Source: Bowmanella pacifica
Lineage (GTDB): Bacteria; Pseudomonadota; Gammaproteobacteria; Enterobacterales; Alteromonadaceae
Direction of reading: 5' to 3'
DNA: 64,000 nucleotides
NCBI RefSeq assembly: GCF_014645355.1
Contig: NZ_BMLS01000002.1
Span: 372,001 to 436,000 of the forward strand
Shown here: piece by piece, positions 60,985 to 64,000 of the stretch
Numbering within the stretch: position 1 is the first letter of the stretch
Layout: each line of letters opens with the position of its first letter
Position numbers and translations under genes: made by a program
Notes under the pieces: model-generated
Told to the model about the DNA's origin: nothing
Database searches by the model: none
Seen by the model: only the letters and a program-made list of their open reading frames with translations

Positions 60985-62323
60985 ACGATTTTCACTGCTC
61001 CTGAGCCTGCGTATTACACTAATAGTACTGCTAGCCCTGAGTAGTGCCTGGCTACTGATCACGCCGGGATACCACGCCACCCAAATACTCTTGCTGTTAA
61101 TGCTGGCTATCGGGGTATGGGAAACCACAAAATTTGTCGGCAAAACCAATGCTGAGCTAAAGCGTTTTTTGGATGCGGTGCGCTATGGTGAATTTACCCA
61201 ACGTTTTGACTACCACCAGTTTGGCAGTGGATTCGAACAACTTGGTGAAGCTTTCACCGAACTGATGCAGCGTTTCTTGCAGGAGCGCGAGCAACAAGAA
61301 CAGCAACTGCGGCATTTTAAAGCCATGGTAGAACATGTACCTATACCGTTGATCAGCCTGCATAGCGACGGACGCTTAAGCCAGTGGAATAACAGCGCCC
61401 GACGTTTATTTGGCCCAACTCAGGTTAGCAAGGTAGACGACTTACACCAGTTTGGCCCGGAGCTGGCCGAGCATTGGCAAAAGCTGCAACCAGGACAACG
61501 CCAGCTATGCAGTTTTGATGCCGATGGCATGCCACAGCAATTGTTGGTCTTTGCTACCGAAATCACCCTGGCCGGTCAGCGTGAAAAGCTGCTCAGTGTA
61601 TTGGATATCGGCAGTGAACTTGACTCGGCACAATTACAGGCCTGGCAGGATCTGGTGCGGGTACTCACTCATGAAATTATGAACAGCATTACGCCAGTGG
61701 CGTCACTGGCCGCCACCGCGGCCGAATTAAGCGATGATTTATCCTCTAAAACCATCGACCTGCCAATAAAACAAGAGCTGGATGATATTCATGACTCCAT
61801 TGCCACCGTCGCCAGACGCAGCCATAGCCTGATGCAATTTGTCAGTAGCTATCGACGCTTGACCCGCTTACCCGCACCACATCGACAGACCGTGGATCTC
61901 GCCACGCTGTTTTCTCAGTTACAGCACATGGCTTGTCAGGATTGGGCAGATAAAGGCTTAGTTCTGCATCAACAGATTCAGCCTGAGGGACTGAGCGTCA
62001 ATGCGGACCAGCATATGCTGGAGCAAGTATTGCTCAACTTGCTAAAAAACGCTGAACAAGCACTGCAGGAAAAACGCCAAGGCCAGGTTTGGCTAAAGGC
62101 GACCACCAACCGACGGGGGCATGTGGTGATCGAGGTTGCCGACGACGGACCAGGTATCAGTGCCGAACAACTGGATAAAATTTTTGTACCCTTTTTCACC
62201 ACAAAGCGAGACGGTTCCGGTGTCGGGTTAGCCTTAACCCGCCAGGTGATGATTGCCCACGGTGGACAGGTAAAAGCCGTCAATCGTAGCGAAGGGGGCG
62301 CTTGTTTTAGCCTGACATTTTAA
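60974..62323 (+). CDS. sensor histidine kinase partner of the NtrC-type regulator
   Basis: 449 residues: two membrane helices close together (about 10-28 and 33-52), so little periplasmic sensing surface. A HAMP-like helix and PAS-like domain (about 110-200) follow, then HisKA with His in RVLTHEIMNSITPVASL and HATPase with NLLKNAEQAL, DDGPGIS and the lid FFTTKRDGSGVGLAL. The layout resembles NtrB-like kinases that sense from the membrane. The start overlaps the regulator's end, so the pair is one operon. Confidence 0.94.
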   Translation: MAFKRFSLLLSLRITLIVLLALSSAWLLITPGYHATQILLLLMLAIGVWETTKFVGKTNAELKRFLDAVRYGEFTQRFDYHQFGSGFEQLGEAFTELMQRFLQEREQQEQQLRHFKAMVEHVPIPLISLHSDGRLSQWNNSARRLFGPTQVSKVDDLHQFGPELAEHWQKLQPGQRQLCSFDADGMPQQLLVFATEITLAGQREKLLSVLDIGSELDSAQLQAWQDLVRVLTHEIMNSITPVASLAATAAELSDDLSSKTIDLPIKQELDDIHDSIATVARRSHSLMQFVSSYRRLTRLPAPHRQTVDLATLFSQLQHMACQDWADKGLVLHQQIQPEGLSVNADQHMLEQVLLNLLKNAEQALQEKRQGQVWLKATTNRRGHVVIEVADDGPGISAEQLDKIFVPFFTTKRDGSGVGLALTRQVMIAHGGQVKAVNRSEGGACFSLTF

Positions 62324-62368
62324 AGCGTCAGTCATCCCAACAAGCCCCCTCAACAACCGTTTTGACAG

Positions 62369-62417
62369 GCTGACACGCCGGATAAAATTGCCGTGAATCC
62401 ACAATTGTCATGTCAGC
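62369..62417. repeat. GCTGACA / TGTCAGC inverted repeats upstream of the PEP-CTERM gene
   Basis: GCTGACA (62369-62375) and TGTCAGC (62411-62417) are inverted, 35 bases apart. Each has a further TGACA half-site alongside (TTGACAGGCTGACA; TGTCATGTCAGC on the other arm). Located 75-125 bases upstream of the sigma-54-like promoter, where an activator could bind. Confidence 0.4.
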
Positions 62418-62490
62418 ATTTTTTACACCAACAACAAAAAACCACCCCGAAAACCTTATTAACCTGTTGTATTTATTAAAAATAATCACT

Positions 62491-62507
62491 TTGGCTCATA
62501 CATTGCT
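62491..62507 (+). promoter_or_regulatory. sigma-54-like promoter of the PEP-CTERM gene
   Basis: TTGGCTCATACATTGCT: TGGC at -24 and TTGC at -12 with the exact 12-base GG to GC spacing. One core mismatch (T for A in TGGCAC). Transcription would start near 62518, 31 bases before the ATG. Confidence 0.8.
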
Positions 62508-62548
62508 TAGTCCGCCGCGCATATGATTAACCGTTTATGGAAGTAGCG

Positions 62549-63142
62549 ATGAAGAAAATCATGTTTTTGCTCTCAGTTATTATGCTCGCCAGCCAAGCCC
62601 ATGCTGCCCTGCTAACCTTTGACAATATCCCTGGGGGTAGCGAACAAAATCGTGTCGATGGCATGCCGGTCTATGAAGGTTTCGTTTTTTCTTCCACGCT
62701 AGATTGGATAGACGTCGAAAAATCAGGCTGGAACTTCGGTGCTTATAGCGGTGACTTTGCATTACTTAATAACTATGGTGGTGTAGGTATTGTCACTCAG
62801 CAAAATGGCGATTATTTCACTTTTGATGGTTTATGGGCCAAAAGATGGTCTACAGGTAAGGATTCTGGCGGTGCTGACTCACTGTTTGGCACATTACAGG
62901 GTTATAAAGATGGCGTTCTGGCCTGGTCAATCAACACAGGTTTAAACGGTAGCTATGAGTATTTTGGTGCGCAAAGCGGCCTGATTGATGAATTACGATT
63001 GGATTTTGGCAACTTCTTTTTGGTTGATAACCTGGCCCTAAATCACGGCACCTCAACCCCTGTACCAGAGCCGGCGCCTTTGGCGTTACTGGCTTTGGGT
63101 TTGGCCGGTATTGGCTTATTGCGCAGAAGAAAGTCTGCTTAG
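62549..63142 (+). CDS. PEP-CTERM exosortase substrate protein
   Basis: 197 residues from ATG 62549 (GGAAG 6 bases upstream; ATG 62537 covers that site). Signal peptide to about residue 19 (SQAHA-AL). Body of about 150 residues, Gly/Phe/Asp-rich, with FDNIPGGSE and VDGMPVYEGFVFSS, the style of secreted beta-sandwich PEP-CTERM proteins. C-terminal sorting signal is canonical: VPEPAPLALLALGLAGIGLL then RRRKSA. Expected to be processed by an exosortase at the envelope, perhaps released with exopolysaccharide. Ends at a strong terminator. Confidence 0.95.
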   Translation: MKKIMFLLSVIMLASQAHAALLTFDNIPGGSEQNRVDGMPVYEGFVFSSTLDWIDVEKSGWNFGAYSGDFALLNNYGGVGIVTQQNGDYFTFDGLWAKRWSTGKDSGGADSLFGTLQGYKDGVLAWSINTGLNGSYEYFGAQSGLIDELRLDFGNFFLVDNLALNHGTSTPVPEPAPLALLALGLAGIGLLRRRKSA

Positions 63143-63158
63143 TTCCGCTTGAATTTAC

Positions 63159-63185
63159 AAAAAAGCCCCTTAACGGGGCTTTTTT
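63159..63185. terminator. bidirectional rho-independent terminator
   Basis: Stem AAAAAAGCCCC / GGGGCTTTTTT with a 5-base loop, symmetric, so it has a T run in both directions. Lies between the convergent PEP-CTERM and DUF2891 genes. Confidence 0.95.
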
Positions 63186-63202
63186 ATGACTGATAACCAA
63201 GG

Positions 63203-64000
63203 CTAGTTTAATTGCCCGGCCTGCTGCAGCGCATAAACCGCAAAACTACCCAGCCAGTGAGTGCCTTCATAGTTACCATCCACAATAGCGGGTAAAGAAT
63301 GGTGAACATGGGCATCAGCAATCGGGCGTAAATGGCCGTATTTTTGTGGATACTCCCCCACCAGACCGTACAAACACCAAGCACGGCTGAAGTTCAAACC
63401 ATCCAGATGCACCAATTTGCCATCAGCACGATCGCTGACCTTAGCGGTTTCCAGCACAAAGTCTTTTTGCCCAAGCTGCGGCAGAAACTTATCCAACCAG
63501 GCACTGAAGGCGGTTTTGTCCAACACCTTACGCATCACATCCAACTCCTGAAAACAGGGGGAAAGAAAGTCAAAACCGTTAGGCTCCCAATTCAGGGGGC
63601 ACTGACTGTCATTGGCAAACCAATCTTTCGCCCGCTGACTTATCAGCGCTTTTAGTTCTTGCTGCTTAAGGGTATCCGCATAGTCATAGGCCAGAGATAA
63701 ACCAAAGGCGGTATTAGGGTGTTCGCCGGTGCGAATGGGGTAAATCAGTTTAGGTAAGAACTCCAGATACTTGGCCACCATCAGGTCGGTCAACGGCTGT
63801 AAGTTTTGCTCCAGCTTGCGGGCTAAAGGGTCATCCCACAGATGTAACTCTTCGGCCAGCTTTAATAGCCAGGCCCAGCCATAAGTACGCTCATAGGTGG
63901 AATTTTGCGGCATAAAGAAATACGCCACTTCCGTCTTGATGTTCTCTGCCGAGATATTTTCCAGCAATTTTTGGCGAATTTGCTGCTGATTAGCCAGGTC
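63203..64000 (-). CDS. DUF2891 family protein (start beyond window)
   Basis: About 265 residues up to the edge, frame open to 64000, so the N-terminus is missing. Features: FFMPQNSTYERTYGWAWLLKLAEE, the histidine/aspartate stretch ADAHVHHSLPAIVDGNYEGTHW in part (HVHHSLPAIVDGNYEG), and EPNGFDFLSPC, which match my memory of DUF2891. The helical, Trp-rich layout suggests an alpha/alpha-barrel. Function unknown. No signal peptide can be judged since the start is not visible. Confidence 0.8.
   Translation of the reverse strand, partial: DLANQQQIRQKLLENISAENIKTEVAYFFMPQNSTYERTYGWAWLLKLAEELHLWDDPLARKLEQNLQPLTDLMVAKYLEFLPKLIYPIRTGEHPNTAFGLSLAYDYADTLKQQELKALISQRAKDWFANDSQCPLNWEPNGFDFLSPCFQELDVMRKVLDKTAFSAWLDKFLPQLGQKDFVLETAKVSDRADGKLVHLDGLNFSRAWCLYGLVGEYPQKYGHLRPIADAHVHHSLPAIVDGNYEGTHWLGSFAVYALQQAGQLN

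Noticed and set aside
59608-62323. Reading the two-component pair as PrsR/PrsK of the PEP-CTERM system because a PEP-CTERM gene follows
   Set aside because: The kinase is only 449 residues with two closely spaced helices, whereas PrsK is larger and carries a GAF domain. The enhancer repeats point to the divergent efflux operon, and none lie before the PEP-CTERM gene.

Overview
The window looks like chromosomal DNA of a marine or aquatic gammaproteobacterium, most likely Alteromonadales (Alteromonadaceae). The inference rests on the mix of YjjG/YjjX, Dgt, RbbA-type efflux, many PAS/GGDEF/EAL and MHYT signalling proteins, PEP-CTERM proteins and a thermostable-hemolysin-type protein. It rests on protein features seen by eye; no database search was run. 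No phage, insertion sequence, CRISPR array, rRNA or tRNA was seen. Coding density is high and genes sit on both strands in short operons.

Layout. 0-5 kb: a cut thermostable-hemolysin-like gene, a PEP-CTERM-like secreted protein, a TMEM165/GDT1-type manganese exporter behind a clear yybP-ykoY Mn2+ riboswitch, small uncharacterised proteins, and the housekeeping genes yigZ, yjjG and yjjX. 5-10.3 kb: a TetR - MMPL/RND transporter - LolA-like periplasmic protein - beta-barrel operon behind a 36-bp palindromic operator, which looks like an envelope lipid-transport unit. 10.8-18.6 kb: tdk, a LysE exporter, a PAS protein, a BenE-type symporter with its GntR regulator and paired GTATAC sites, a CPA2 antiporter, dgt and a cold-shock gene. 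19-22.3 kb: LemA, a DUF3137-like protein, an orphan small protein and a secreted methyltransferase-like protein. 22.3-27.2 kb: the yhiI-rbbA-yhhJ ABC efflux operon. 27.3-32.9 kb: a translationally coupled SMC-like three-gene operon (MukBEF/MksBEF type) with reversed gene order and no adjacent nuclease gene.

33-49 kb is a signalling block: two EAL proteins with degenerate GGDEF sites, a REC-HD-GYP protein paired with an MHYT hybrid kinase, an HDOD protein, and a chemoreceptor co-transcribed with a Tsx-like channel. It also contains a PagL-like lipid A deacylase and an unrecognised 403-residue helical protein. 49-54.7 kb: a dienelactone-hydrolase-like enzyme, a short class I adenylate cyclase paralogue, an M28 peptidase with an altered first metal ligand, and a Tat-exported M24 peptidase. 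54.9-62.3 kb: a HlyD/ABC/MacB-type efflux operon facing an NtrC-type response regulator and histidine kinase. The shared intergenic region holds a sigma-54-like promoter and two perfect 16-bp tandem repeats that look like the regulator's enhancer sites. 62.5-64 kb: a second, canonical PEP-CTERM protein with its own sigma-54-like promoter, then a cut DUF2891 protein.

The most informative signals are regulatory: the Mn riboswitch, the TetR palindrome, the enhancer repeats and the two sigma-54-like promoters. The most intriguing protein system is the reversed SMC-like operon.
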